A stretch of DNA of 64,000 nt from Exiguobacterium sp018617385 (GCF_018617385.1 NZ_JACSKA010000001.1:1-64000), one strand, 5' to 3'; counted from the first letter of the stretch, positions 40,417 to 49,962 are shown. The notes: generated by a model not told the origin, from the sequence alone. Translations and numbers: made by a program.

Positions 40417-41982
40417 ATGACCGAGATGTTCATTTATCTGGCGGTCTATTTGTTGCCGTCATTTTTACTCGGCTTTTTAGCACTCGATGTCTTTCAACGA
40501 AATCCGAATAAAGTCGAGCATCGTTTGCTGAGCCTGTTTGTGTTTGGCTATTCGATGCTTTTCTTAGCGGAATTCGTTCGCCATCTTTCTCCGATTGAAT
40601 ATAGTCCGGCACTCATTGCCTATTGGTTTGGGAACGCCGGGATTTTCATTTTTATCTTCTCTGTTCATTTCATATTGAGCATCACAGGCGTCGGCGCGAA
40701 GGCACCGAAGTGGCTCTATCCATGGGTCGTGTACTTACCTCTGATTCCCGTCATATTGACGTATATCCGGCGAGAGAACATCATCAACAGTCAACAGTTT
40801 GAGCAAGTGGGGATCTGGATTTATCCCGAGTTCAATTCATCGTATTTGATTACGTTGACCGTCGGTAACATCTTTCACATCTTGATCATCGGGCTCATTT
40901 TTTATGCCCTCAAACGTGCAGAACGAAGAGAGCACCAACGCGTGTTGCGCATGCTCTTTTGGACGGCGAATGTCGTATTGTTGTGGGATGTTGTCTTCGG
41001 TTATTTTCAATTTCGCGGGTTCATTCCGCCGTACTCTTATATGTATGGAGGACTCGTTTGGGCAGTCGCGTTGGTCATCGCGATGAATCGTTTAGATTTC
41101 TTGACCTCTTACGTGAAACGATATGGGACACTGTATAACTTGAATCCATCTGCCATCCTATTGATTGATCCCGATGGAAAAGTGGAAAGTGCGAATCCTG
41201 CTGCGCGAACATTGTTTCATACGGTCCGTGTCGTGAATGAACGCTTCGTCGATTTGTTGCCAGAAAAGAAAAAAGCAGAATGGGTGGAACACTATCACCA
41301 ACATGTTCGGACACGTAAAAAGTTTATAGAGTTCGAAACGAAGATTATGACGAAATCTGGGCAAGAGCTTTACGTTGTCATTGATGGGGATTTTGTCGAT
41401 ATCGACCGCACGATTCACGGGATGATTATCATTCGGGATGTCCACTCGTTTAAAGAGGCCGAGCAAACAATCCGATTCTTTGCCTATCATGACCCACTGA
41501 CGAAGTTGGCCAACCGACGTGCATTTTATGAACGGGCAGACCATGCGTTGCTCAGTTCCTCGAGGCTGTCGTTATTGATTATTGATTTGGACGGTTTTAA
41601 AGCAGTCAATGATACGTACGGGCACCAGATTGGAGATCATTTCTTAACTCATTTGGGTGGGTTGTTGGAAGCGTCGACACGAGACGTTGGCTTGGCCTCT
41701 CGCGTTGGTGGGGATGAGTTTTATATTTATTTAGTGGATTTAACGGAATCGGAAGTGCGCGGCTTTATTCATACACTTCAGATGACGTTAAATCAAAACC
41801 CGTACCAAACGTCCGATGTGTCGATTCCGATCCGGGCGAGTATTGGGGTCAGTCATGCTCCCGACCAAGGAACAAATTTAGACACATTGATTCATAAAGC
41901 GGATCAGGCGATGTATCAGATCAAGCAAGATGGAAAAAATGATTATGCCATCTATGACGAAGCGTTACATGGTCCGAAATAA
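40417..41982 (+). CDS. 7TM-PAS-GGDEF diguanylate cyclase
   Basis: A 521-residue protein. Seven hydrophobic helices fill about 1-215 (histidine-kinase-type 7TM sensor region), a PAS domain follows at about 230-340 (NLNPSAILLIDPDGKVESANPAA), and the GGDEF domain at about 350-510 (HDPLTKLANRRAFYERA, IDLDGFKAVNDTYGHQIGD, RVGGDEFYIYL). The GGDEF motif is intact, so it should make cyclic di-GMP. The ATG at 40417 follows GAGGAGG; the GTG at 40402 is part of that site. No EAL gene lies nearby. Confidence 0.93.
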   Translation: MTEMFIYLAVYLLPSFLLGFLALDVFQRNPNKVEHRLLSLFVFGYSMLFLAEFVRHLSPIEYSPALIAYWFGNAGIFIFIFSVHFILSITGVGAKAPKWLYPWVVYLPLIPVILTYIRRENIINSQQFEQVGIWIYPEFNSSYLITLTVGNIFHILIIGLIFYALKRAERREHQRVLRMLFWTANVVLLWDVVFGYFQFRGFIPPYSYMYGGLVWAVALVIAMNRLDFLTSYVKRYGTLYNLNPSAILLIDPDGKVESANPAARTLFHTVRVVNERFVDLLPEKKKAEWVEHYHQHVRTRKKFIEFETKIMTKSGQELYVVIDGDFVDIDRTIHGMIIIRDVHSFKEAEQTIRFFAYHDPLTKLANRRAFYERADHALLSSSRLSLLIIDLDGFKAVNDTYGHQIGDHFLTHLGGLLEASTRDVGLASRVGGDEFYIYLVDLTESEVRGFIHTLQMTLNQNPYQTSDVSIPIRASIGVSHAPDQGTNLDTLIHKADQAMYQIKQDGKNDYAIYDEALHGPK

Positions 41983-42024
41983 AGGGAAAATAGAAGTGTT
42001 TGATTATGGAAAGGAGGATGCAAC

Positions 42025-42474
42025 ATGTCAGAAAGACCGTTAGTGACGATGCGCGCCGAGGGAGAAGCCGGAGGCGTCAAGACGACTGTACGTGTAGGCG
42101 AGCACACTCCATTTATCGTGGATGAGCCAGAACGACTCGGTGGAACGAACAAGGGTCCGAATCCGCTCGAGTATCTTCTCGGTGCCCAGTCGTCCTGTAC
42201 GACCATTATGATTGCCTATGCCGCTCAGGATTTGAACTTTGAGTATGAAGGGGTCGAGTTCGTGACAGAAGGAACGCTCGATCCTCGAGGATTCCAAGGG
42301 ATGGAAGGTGTCCGAACTTACTTTGAGTCGACACATATGAAAATCGTATTGGATACGACCGAATCGGATGAGCGAATCGAAGCATTAAGAAAGGCTGTCG
42401 AGGCACGTTGTCCGATTCATAATCTCATGCATGCAGCAGACGTAGCGATGACGGCAGAATGGACTCGGAAATAA
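42025..42474 (+). CDS. OsmC/Ohr-family peroxiredoxin
   Basis: A 149-residue OsmC protein. The two redox Cys are visible in GAQSSCTTIMIAYAA and EARCPIHNLM. NKGPNPLEYLLGAQ marks the YhfA-type OsmC-like branch rather than Ohr. It should reduce organic peroxides, with the electron donor unknown. AAAGGAGG precedes the ATG. Confidence 0.92.
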   Translation: MSERPLVTMRAEGEAGGVKTTVRVGEHTPFIVDEPERLGGTNKGPNPLEYLLGAQSSCTTIMIAYAAQDLNFEYEGVEFVTEGTLDPRGFQGMEGVRTYFESTHMKIVLDTTESDERIEALRKAVEARCPIHNLMHAADVAMTAEWTRK

Positions 42475-42536
42475 GGATGGGGGCGACCTCATCTTTTTTA
42501 CATAGGAAGTAAGAAAAGAATACGGAGGGAAGACGC

Positions 42537-42980
42537 ATGCATCACCGACCGATGACGCGTGAATGGGCAGGTCAAATTCAAGAATGGACGTACGGAGCTC
42601 CTTATGACTTTTATAATCAACCGCCTTCTGAAGAGGGAGTCGCCGAGTTGATGACGTATCAGGCGATTGTAGAGGAGCATGAGCTGATTGGATTTTATTG
42701 CATCGGTTCCCCGGCTCAAGTGCCCAATTCGACATATCCATATTCGTCAGATTTCACGGACATCGGATTGGGGATGCGACCTGATTTGACGGGGAAAGGA
42801 TATGGAAAATCGTTTGTGACATACGTCATGGAGAGAGCGATGGAACGGAGAAAACCGCTTCGCTTGACTGTCGCCTCCTTCAACGAACGAGCGATTCATC
42901 TATACGAAACGGTTGGATTTCGTACGATCACATCGTTCGAGCGAAATGAGATTCCGTTTCAAGTGATGGTACGCGATTAA
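42537..42980 (+). CDS. GNAT-family N-acetyltransferase
   Basis: A 147-residue GNAT protein: PDLTGKGYGKSFVTYVMERAM is the acetyl-CoA loop and FNERAIHLYETVGFRTITSFE the end. The start HRPMTREWAGQIQEWTYGAPYDFYN is typical of a Bacillus GNAT group with unknown substrate. CGGAGGGA precedes the ATG. Its last four bases overlap the convergent DUF4385-like gene. Confidence 0.86.
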   Translation: MHHRPMTREWAGQIQEWTYGAPYDFYNQPPSEEGVAELMTYQAIVEEHELIGFYCIGSPAQVPNSTYPYSSDFTDIGLGMRPDLTGKGYGKSFVTYVMERAMERRKPLRLTVASFNERAIHLYETVGFRTITSFERNEIPFQVMVRD

Positions 42981-43423
42981 CCATATTTTTTCTGATGTGC
43001 CTTTTTACGTCGCAAATAATCCTCATCGGCACGAAGTTGATCCCAATACGTTTTGAAGATGCGGGCAGACTCTGCCTTCTCTTCGTCGATTTCGCGCTCA
43101 TGGATGTCACCATCTTCTTTATATTTACGACCGCCTTTATAATTGGCATAGCGTCGGGCTCGTGTGTAACCCATTTGGATGAACTTTCGGGACATGTCCA
43201 TCCCGACGAAATCGTCGTTCGCACGATACGCTTCAAACAATTCCATGATTTCTTCGGCAGATTGCTTCGCAATCTCGGGCGTCTTGAATCGCCAATGAGG
43301 CAAAATTTCACTTTTATACGGTTCGACAAGTAGCACACCTTGTTCGCCACGACCGACCCGGTACAGTTCGGGTTGTTTTCGGAAGTCGATTTCATCAAAA
43401 TTTAAATCATAGTCAAATGGCAT
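42977..43423 (-). CDS. DUF4385-like protein
   Basis: A 148-codon gene for a charged soluble protein: FDYDLNFDEIDFRKQPELYRVGRGEQGVLLVEPYKSEI, then HWRFKTPEIAKQSAE, MSRKFIQMGYTRARRYANYKGGRKY and a very basic end. This matches the DUF4385 family, function unknown. The ATG at 43423 is 7 nt from GAGGAGG; earlier in-frame starts are too close to the site. The convergent GNAT gene overlaps by 4 nt. Confidence 0.85.
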   Translation of the reverse strand: MPFDYDLNFDEIDFRKQPELYRVGRGEQGVLLVEPYKSEILPHWRFKTPEIAKQSAEEIMELFEAYRANDDFVGMDMSRKFIQMGYTRARRYANYKGGRKYKEDGDIHEREIDEEKAESARIFKTYWDQLRADEDYLRRKKAHQKKYG

Positions 43424-43497
43424 GTTCATTCCTCCTCGCCTAACGTTTCCCATTAGGTCGGTCGAGGAAACAACTTGAAGGAAAAGGATGGGTTGAT

Positions 43498-44040
43498 ATG
43501 ATCAAGATGGAGACAGAACGGTTGGTCTTAAGAGCATTTACATTAGAGGATGCAGAGGATATGTATCATTATGCAAAAGATGAGCGAGTCGGACCGATGG
43601 CCGGTTGGGCACCTCATGAATCGATTGAAGAAACAAGGGACGTCATTCAACTGTTTATCGAGGAAGCAGATGTATGGGCTATCGTCTTGAAAGAGACCGG
43701 GCAAGTGATCGGTAGCATCGGGTTACACGACCGAAGACCAGACCCGTCGATTCAACATGATGCACAGCGTGAGATCGGTTATGTGCTCAGTCCAGATTTT
43801 TGGGGAAATGATTACGTGCCAGAAGCCGTTCAGGCGATGATTCGATTCGGATTTGAAGCGTTAGGACTAGAACGGATTTGGTGCGGCTATTTCAGCTTCA
43901 ATGACCAATCGCGACGCGTCGTTGAGAAGTGTGGGTTCACTTATGCGTTCACGAAAACACAAGAATTGACCCGACTCGACGGACGAACGGTAGAAAACCT
44001 CGTTCATGTCCAATTAAATCCGACGTTCTCTACACATTGA
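43498..44040 (+). CDS. RimJ/RimL-type GNAT acetyltransferase
   Basis: A 180-residue GNAT of the RimJ/RimL group: IKMETERLVLRAFTLEDAEDMYHYAKDERVG, IGSIGLHDRR, EIGYVLSPDFWGNDYVPEAVQAMIRFGFEALGLERIWCGYFSFNDQSRRVVEKCGF. It probably acetylates protein N-termini or amino-sugar antibiotics; the target is unknown. It precedes the ribose operon. Confidence 0.9.
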   Translation: MIKMETERLVLRAFTLEDAEDMYHYAKDERVGPMAGWAPHESIEETRDVIQLFIEEADVWAIVLKETGQVIGSIGLHDRRPDPSIQHDAQREIGYVLSPDFWGNDYVPEAVQAMIRFGFEALGLERIWCGYFSFNDQSRRVVEKCGFTYAFTKTQELTRLDGRTVENLVHVQLNPTFSTH

Positions 44041-44083
44041 AGCATGATTTCAATGTGTTTTTTCATGAAATCATAAAAATCCC

Positions 44084-44131
44084 TTGATATGTAACCGGTT
44101 ACACATTAAGATGGTTTTGTAAGCGTTTCCA
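44084..44131 (+). promoter_or_regulatory. rbs promoter with RbsR operator between -35 and -10 and a cre site
   Basis: TTGATA (44084-44089), a 17-nt spacer and TAAGAT (44107-44112). The spacer is filled by TGTAACCGGTTACA (44090-44103), a perfect 14-bp LacI/RbsR-type palindrome. TGTAAGCGTTTCCA at 44118-44131 fits the cre consensus for CcpA. Ribose induction and glucose repression are therefore both expected. Confidence 0.85.
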
Positions 44132-44147
44132 GAACGGAGGATGTCAA

Positions 44148-45125
44148 ATGGCGACCATCAAACAAGTAGCAAAACATGCGAACGTCTCAGTGGCGACCGT
44201 ATCACGCGTCATGAATAAAAGCGGATATGTGAGCGAAGAGGCGAAAGAAGCAGTCGAAAAGGCGATTGCGGAACTGAATTACGCGCCCAACCGAGTTGCT
44301 CGTTCGCTCTATAAAAAATCTTCGAATTTGATTGGACTCATCATGCCTGATATCACGAACCCGTTCTTTCCGCAGCTGGCTCGGGCGATTGAGGATGTCG
44401 CCAATCAACATGGGTATCAAGTCGTCTTGTGCAATACAGACGAACAACTTGAAAAAGAACAGACGTATTTAGTCGCCTTGCAAACGATGCACGTCGATGG
44501 CCTGATTATCACCACAAACCATTCGCACAATCCGAATTACGAGACGTTGGATTTACCGATGGTCGCACTTGACCGAATCGTGAAAGCGGGAATCGACGCT
44601 GTTGTATCGGATGGATATGAGGGTGGAAAGTTGGCGGCCGACACACTGTTACAACGTGGTGCGACACGACTGGCACATATTGCCGGACCGGATCATCTCA
44701 AGACGGTCAAACGTCGAACTGAAGGATTTGTCGAAGTAGCGGGAGAGAAGCTCGTCGGGATGACCGAGTCCACGTTCACGTTCAAAGACGCCTTGAAAGC
44801 GTCTCAAGAACTGTTTGATCATGCGTGGCCGTTCGATGGCATCTTTGCAGCGAACGATGTGATTGCAGCCGCGGTGTTGCAGGAAGCAGTCCGTCGAAAC
44901 ATTCGTGTCCCAGAAGAGCTACAGGTCATCGGATATGACGGAATCGAATTAGGCGAGATGACGTCTCCGCCGCTGACGACCATCGTCCAGCCAATCTATG
45001 AGATGGGACGACTCGCGACCGAGCGATTGCTCGATTTGATTGAGAAGAAAGACACACGACCGAGAGAAATGCTGTTACCGGTCACGTTACTTGAACGACA
45101 CACGACAAAGCGGAAGGAGAGATAA
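44148..45125 (+). CDS. rbsR: Ribose operon repressor, LacI family
   Basis: A 325-residue LacI-family repressor: HTH TIKQVAKHANVSVATVSRVMN, hinge YAPNRVARSLYKK, and a periplasmic-binding-like sensor with LIMPDITNPFFPQLARAIE, FAANDVIAAAVLQEA and VIGYDGIELGEMTSPPLTTI. It heads the rbs operon and should bind the palindrome in its own promoter. Ribose is the expected inducer. Confidence 0.95.
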   Translation: MATIKQVAKHANVSVATVSRVMNKSGYVSEEAKEAVEKAIAELNYAPNRVARSLYKKSSNLIGLIMPDITNPFFPQLARAIEDVANQHGYQVVLCNTDEQLEKEQTYLVALQTMHVDGLIITTNHSHNPNYETLDLPMVALDRIVKAGIDAVVSDGYEGGKLAADTLLQRGATRLAHIAGPDHLKTVKRRTEGFVEVAGEKLVGMTESTFTFKDALKASQELFDHAWPFDGIFAANDVIAAAVLQEAVRRNIRVPEELQVIGYDGIELGEMTSPPLTTIVQPIYEMGRLATERLLDLIEKKDTRPREMLLPVTLLERHTTKRKER

Positions 45126-45128
45126 AGA

Positions 45129-46013
45129 ATGAAACGCATTGTTGTCATTGGCAGTATATCGATGGACCTTGTCGTCACGTCCGACAAACGTCCACAAGCT
45201 GGAGAAACGGTTATCGGTGAATCGTTCCGTACCGTTCCAGGGGGGAAAGGTGCGAACCAGGCAGTCGCTGCTTCCAAGTTAGGCGGCACTGTACAGATGG
45301 TCGGTTGCGTGGGAAGTGATCCGTTCGGACAACAGGTGGTTGAAAACTTCAAACGACACGATGTCGATGTCACACATGTTCAAATCATACGGGATGAAGT
45401 GACGGGTACGGCCCATATCGTATTGGCTGAGGAAGATAATTCGATCGTCGTCGTCCAATCGTCGAACAAACGAGTCGTTTTCACGGATGAGGAACTCGAA
45501 CACCTTCTTGACGAGCAGGCATTCGTGCTCCTCCAACTCGAAATTCCAATCGAGACGGTAAAGCAAGTGACCTCTTACTGTAAAGCGAAAGGAATCCCAG
45601 TGTTGCTCAATCCGGCACCTTCTCAGCCGCTTCCACCAGAAGTGATTGAAGACGTCACATACTTGACGCCGAACGAACATGAGTGCCGTGACTTATTCAA
45701 CGGAATATCCGTAGATGATGTTCTCAAACGCTATCCGAACAAGTTACTCGTCACGGAAGGCGTCCATGGTGTTCGATTCCACGACGGACGAGACGTGCGG
45801 CATGTGCCAGCCATCCGAGCAAACGTCGTCGACACAACAGGAGCTGGTGACACGTTCAACGGCGCGCTCGCTGTCTCCCTCATCGAACAAGATGATTTGG
45901 AGACGGCCGTACGGTTTGCCGTGGTAGCATCCGGCATGAGCGTCGAAGGCTTTGGGGCACAAGGTGGTATGCCGACACGGCAAGACGTACAACAACGATT
46001 GGAGCGCGTGTGA
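45129..46013 (+). CDS. rbsK: Ribokinase
   Basis: A 294-residue PfkB-family ribokinase: IVVIGSISMDLVVTSDKRPQAGETVIG, PGGKGANQAVAASKLG, and NVVDTTGAGDTFNGALAVSL with the catalytic Asp. It phosphorylates ribose to ribose-5-phosphate. It follows rbsR by 3 nt and overlaps rbsD by one base (TGATG). Confidence 0.97.
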   Translation: MKRIVVIGSISMDLVVTSDKRPQAGETVIGESFRTVPGGKGANQAVAASKLGGTVQMVGCVGSDPFGQQVVENFKRHDVDVTHVQIIRDEVTGTAHIVLAEEDNSIVVVQSSNKRVVFTDEELEHLLDEQAFVLLQLEIPIETVKQVTSYCKAKGIPVLLNPAPSQPLPPEVIEDVTYLTPNEHECRDLFNGISVDDVLKRYPNKLLVTEGVHGVRFHDGRDVRHVPAIRANVVDTTGAGDTFNGALAVSLIEQDDLETAVRFAVVASGMSVEGFGAQGGMPTRQDVQQRLERV

Positions 46014-46402
46014 TGAAAAAACAAGGAATTTTGAACAGTCATCTAGCAAAAGTCTTTGCCGACCTCGGGCATACGGATCGCGTCGTCATCGCCGATTGTG
46101 GGTTACCGATTCCAGACGGGGTCAAGCGGGTCGACCTCAGTCTCCGCATCGGCGACCCTTCCTTTCTTGAGGTGCTCGATGTTGTCGAATCGGATTTGGT
46201 CGTCGAGCGCATCACGATTGCCGAGGAAATCCTCACACATAATCCGACGATTGCGGATTCACTGAAAGAACGATACGCGAGCATCGACATGTGTGCACAT
46301 GAAGATTTCAAACGAGAGGTCGCAAAAGCGAAAGTGGTCATTCGAACTGGAGAAGCGACACCTTACGCCAACGTCATCTTACACGCCGGGGTCATTTTTT
46401 AA
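46013..46402 (+). CDS. rbsD: D-ribose pyranase
   Basis: A 129-residue RbsD: GILNSHLAKVFADLGHTDRVVIADCGLPIPDGVKRVDLSL with catalytic His and Asp, and ATPYANVILHAGVIF at the end. It converts beta-pyranose to furanose ribose so the kinase can use it. Coupled to rbsK by a shared base at the stop/start. Confidence 0.97.
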   Translation: MKKQGILNSHLAKVFADLGHTDRVVIADCGLPIPDGVKRVDLSLRIGDPSFLEVLDVVESDLVVERITIAEEILTHNPTIADSLKERYASIDMCAHEDFKREVAKAKVVIRTGEATPYANVILHAGVIF

Positions 46403-46413
46403 GGGGGGATTCG

Positions 46414-47892
46414 ATGCATATTCAGTTGAAAGGCATCCATAAGTCGTTCGGACCAGTCTCCGTCTTAAAAGGAGTCGATTTCGAACTGTTGCCTGGAGAA
46501 ATTCATGCGCTTATGGGCGAGAACGGGGCCGGAAAGTCGACATTGATGAAGGTGATGACCGGTCTGCATGCGCAGGATGAAGGTGAGATTCTCATCGACG
46601 GCGCGAAACGTCAATTCAAGCACCCAAAAGAAGCGGAGCAAGAAGGCATCGCCTTCATCCATCAGGAGCTCAATATCTTACCGGAGATGACGGTGACAGA
46701 AAACTTATTTTTGGGTCGAGAGCTGACGGGACCGTTCGGGATGGTCAAACAGCAGGAGATGACAAGACGTGCTCGAGAATACTTGGCTGAATTGAACGTT
46801 TTCATGGATGTCGATGAAGTGGCACGCAACTTATCGGTCGGTCAGCAACAGATGATTGAGATTGCCAAGGCGCTCATGACAGATGCGAAGGTCATCGTCA
46901 TGGATGAACCGACAGCCGCCTTGACGGATCGCGAAATCCAGGCGCTCTTCGCCGTGTCACGTGCCTTACGAGATCAAGGTGTGTCCATCATCTATATCTC
47001 ACACCGGATGGAAGAGATTTTTGACTTATGCGACCGAATCACGGTACTTCGGGATGGACAATCCATTTCGACTCGTACGATTCAGGACACCTCATTTGAG
47101 GAAACGGTGCGCGATATGGTCGGTCGCGAGATTGGGGAACGCTATCCGACACGTACCGCTACACTTGGGGACGTCGTGCTCGAGGTGGATGATTTAATCG
47201 GTAACCGGTTCCACAATGTATCGTTCAACGTCCGCGCCGGAGAAATCGTCGGATTTTCCGGATTGATGGGGGCGGGACGGACCGAGGTGATGCGCGCCTT
47301 ATTCGGAGCAGACACCCACAAAGGGGGAGTCATTAAACTGAACGGGAAACCGATTCGAATCAAGACTCCGGCCGACGCCATCAAGCACGGCATCGCGTTT
47401 TTGACAGAGGACCGAAAAGGGGAAGGTTTACTCCTCGATTTCTCGCTAAGAGAAAACCTGTCGCTCCCGACACTCGATAAACGAGCAAAAGGGTCTGTCA
47501 TCTCGAAGCAACAGGAGGAGACGTTCGCCGAGACATACTTACAAAAATTGCGGGTCAAACATCATTCGATGGAACAAAAAGTGAAGTCGTTGTCTGGTGG
47601 GAATCAACAGAAGATTGTGCTCGGCAAATGGTTAGGTGTCGAACCAGACGTCTTGATTTTGGATGAGCCGACCCGAGGCGTCGACGTCGGTGCCAAGAAA
47701 GAGATTTACAACATCATGAGCGATCTCGCGGAATCAGGCGTCGCCATCATCATGGTCTCTTCTGATTTACCGGAAGTACTCGGGATGAGCGATCGGATTG
47801 TCGTCATGCGAGAAGGTGTGGTGACCGGGACGCTCACGAAAGATGAGGCGACACAGGAAAAAGTAATGACGTATGCGACAGGAGGGCAATGA
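46414..47892 (+). CDS. rbsA: Ribose ABC transporter ATP-binding protein
   Basis: A 492-residue protein with two ABC ATPase domains. The first has Walker A GENGAGKST, signature LSVGQQQ and Walker B IVMDEPTAAL; the second has a degenerate Walker A (GLMGAGRT), a proper signature LSGGNQQK and LILDEPTRGVDVG. This is the sugar-type (CUT2) fused arrangement. It powers ribose import with RbsC and RbsB. Confidence 0.97.
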   Translation: MHIQLKGIHKSFGPVSVLKGVDFELLPGEIHALMGENGAGKSTLMKVMTGLHAQDEGEILIDGAKRQFKHPKEAEQEGIAFIHQELNILPEMTVTENLFLGRELTGPFGMVKQQEMTRRAREYLAELNVFMDVDEVARNLSVGQQQMIEIAKALMTDAKVIVMDEPTAALTDREIQALFAVSRALRDQGVSIIYISHRMEEIFDLCDRITVLRDGQSISTRTIQDTSFEETVRDMVGREIGERYPTRTATLGDVVLEVDDLIGNRFHNVSFNVRAGEIVGFSGLMGAGRTEVMRALFGADTHKGGVIKLNGKPIRIKTPADAIKHGIAFLTEDRKGEGLLLDFSLRENLSLPTLDKRAKGSVISKQQEETFAETYLQKLRVKHHSMEQKVKSLSGGNQQKIVLGKWLGVEPDVLILDEPTRGVDVGAKKEIYNIMSDLAESGVAIIMVSSDLPEVLGMSDRIVVMREGVVTGTLTKDEATQEKVMTYATGGQ

Positions 47893-47893
47893 T

Positions 47894-48859
47894 ATGGAAT
47901 TGAAAGCAACGACCGGACTGAAGCGCCCGGGTCGACTCGGATGGGGGCAAAAACTAGGACCGCTGTTTGGTCTGCTCGTCATCGTTGTCGTCGTGACGGC
48001 GCTCGAACCAGGATTTTTATCATTAAATAATATCTTCAACGTACTCCGCCAAGTGTCGATCAATGCCTTGATTGCCTTCGGGATGACATTCGTCATCTTG
48101 ACAGGTGGGATTGATTTATCGGTCGGGTCGATTTTAGCGCTCGCCTCTGCATTAGTGGCAGGCATGATGGTGGATGGTCAACATGCCGTCATGGCCGTTG
48201 CACTTGGCTTGATTGCAGGTGCCGTTCTTGGGGCCTTTAACGGGGCGGTCATCACGTACGGGAAAGTGGCACCGTTCATCGCGACATTGGCTACGATGAC
48301 CATTTATCGGGGCTTGACGCTCGTCTATACAGACGGACGACCGATTACGGGTCTCGGGAATTCCGGTTGGTTCGAGATGCTCGGACGCGGCTACTTCTGG
48401 ATCATTCCAGTACCGGCATTGACGATGCTACTCGCATTCGGTGTCCTGTATTTCATCTTGAAGAAGACGACATTTGGTCGTCACACGTACGCAATCGGTG
48501 GAAATGAAGAAGCGGCAAAATTAATGGGGATTGGCGTCAATAAAGTCAAAATCATGATCTACTCTCTATCCGGTATGCTTGCGGCACTCGCCGGCATCAT
48601 CTTGACATCGCGCCTTAATTCCGCACAACCGACGGCAGGAACGTCATACGAACTCGATGCCATCGCAGCGGTCGTTCTCGGGGGAACGAGCCTAGCGGGT
48701 GGTCGAGGTTGGATTGTCGGGACGTTGATCGGGGCACTGATTATCGGAACGCTCAACAACGGATTGAACCTTCTCGGCGTATCATCTTTCTTCCAACTCG
48801 TCGTAAAAGGTGCAGTTATATTGTTTGCAGTATTGCTTGATCGTCGACAAAACGCGTAA
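47894..48859 (+). CDS. rbsC: Ribose ABC transporter permease
   Basis: A 321-residue permease with about eight to nine TM helices. The CUT2 markers ALIAFGMTFVILTGGIDLSVGSILAL and YAIGGNEEAAKLMGI are present, as is AVVLGGTSLAGGRG. The ATG at 47894 is preceded by GGAGGG at the end of rbsA; the genes nearly abut. Confidence 0.97.
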   Translation: MELKATTGLKRPGRLGWGQKLGPLFGLLVIVVVVTALEPGFLSLNNIFNVLRQVSINALIAFGMTFVILTGGIDLSVGSILALASALVAGMMVDGQHAVMAVALGLIAGAVLGAFNGAVITYGKVAPFIATLATMTIYRGLTLVYTDGRPITGLGNSGWFEMLGRGYFWIIPVPALTMLLAFGVLYFILKKTTFGRHTYAIGGNEEAAKLMGIGVNKVKIMIYSLSGMLAALAGIILTSRLNSAQPTAGTSYELDAIAAVVLGGTSLAGGRGWIVGTLIGALIIGTLNNGLNLLGVSSFFQLVVKGAVILFAVLLDRRQNA

Positions 48860-48882
48860 CACGCGAAAGGGGAAAACGGAAC

Positions 48883-49794
48883 ATGAAAAAATGGACAGCT
48901 TGGCTACTCGCACTGACAATGGTACTGATGGCAGCTTGCTCGACTGAACAACCGGGGTCATCTTCTGAGACGGAAACGAAAGATGGGGATTATGAAATCG
49001 GATTATCCATCTCGACATTGAACAACCCGTTCTTCGTCGCATTGAAAGAAGGCGCGGAAGAACAGGCGAACGAAATGGATGCGACATTGACGGTAGCGGA
49101 CGCGCAAAACGATGCCGCGAAACAAGTGAACGACGTCGAAGACATGATTCAAAAAGGAATGGATTTGATTCTCATCAACCCGACAGATTCAGAAGCGGTC
49201 GGCGCAGCGGTACAAGCAGCGAACGATGCAGGCATTCCCGTCATTACGGTAGACCGTAACGCTGAAACAGGGGACGTCGTCGCCCACGTGGCATCAGATA
49301 ACGTCGCAGGTGGACAGTTGGCGGGTGACTACATGGTCGAACTCGTAGGCGAAGGGCAAAAAGTCGTCGAGCTCGAGGGGATTCCAGGAGCGTCTGCGAC
49401 ACGTGACCGCGGACAAGGATTCAACGAAGCCATCGATGGGAAATTGGAAGTCGTGGCAAAACAATCGGCAAACTTTGACCGTGCAGAAGGATTGACGGTC
49501 ATGGAGAATATCCTACAGGACAATAAAGACATCGTCGCTGTATTCGCACATAACGATGAGATGGCACTCGGTGCCGTTCAAGCACTCGAAGCGGCTGGAA
49601 TGAGTGACGTGAAAGTCATCGGATTCGATGCGACAGATGATGCCGTCAAAGCGGTCGAAGGTGGGACGATGGCAGCAACGGTTGCCCAAAAACCAGCTGA
49701 GATTGGGAAGTTGGGTGTAGAAGCGGCCATCAACCATTTGAAAGGTGAAACGGTGGAAGAGAACATCCCGGTCGAACTCGAATTAATCAAATAA
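48883..49794 (+). CDS. rbsB: Ribose ABC transporter substrate-binding lipoprotein
   Basis: A 303-residue binding protein. The signal MKKWTAWLLALTMVLMAAC carries a lipobox, then a Ser/Glu-rich spacer. The sugar-binding core is IGLSISTLNNPFFVALKEGAEEQA, IPVITVDRNAETGDVVAHVASDN and VFAHNDEMALGAVQALEAAG. It catches ribose outside the membrane. It ends the operon before a terminator. Confidence 0.96.
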   Translation: MKKWTAWLLALTMVLMAACSTEQPGSSSETETKDGDYEIGLSISTLNNPFFVALKEGAEEQANEMDATLTVADAQNDAAKQVNDVEDMIQKGMDLILINPTDSEAVGAAVQAANDAGIPVITVDRNAETGDVVAHVASDNVAGGQLAGDYMVELVGEGQKVVELEGIPGASATRDRGQGFNEAIDGKLEVVAKQSANFDRAEGLTVMENILQDNKDIVAVFAHNDEMALGAVQALEAAGMSDVKVIGFDATDDAVKAVEGGTMAATVAQKPAEIGKLGVEAAINHLKGETVEENIPVELELIK

Positions 49795-49803
49795 GTTAAG
49801 AAG

Positions 49804-49848
49804 AAACCTCACGATGCCTTGATTTCGGGTAGAGCTCGTGGGGTTTTT
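49804..49848 (+). terminator. Terminator of the rbs operon
   Basis: AAACCTCACGA pairs with TCGTGGGGTTT over a 21-nt loop (one mismatch), then TTTTT. Confidence 0.72.
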
Positions 49849-49962
49849 CAATGTTCACACATCCCTCTTCATAAATTGGATAGAAACTCCCTTTTAAAGG
49901 GTATATCTAGGTAAAATCCAGGAAGGGGGAGTCGTTTCTTCTATTTGAGAAACGCAGCACAT

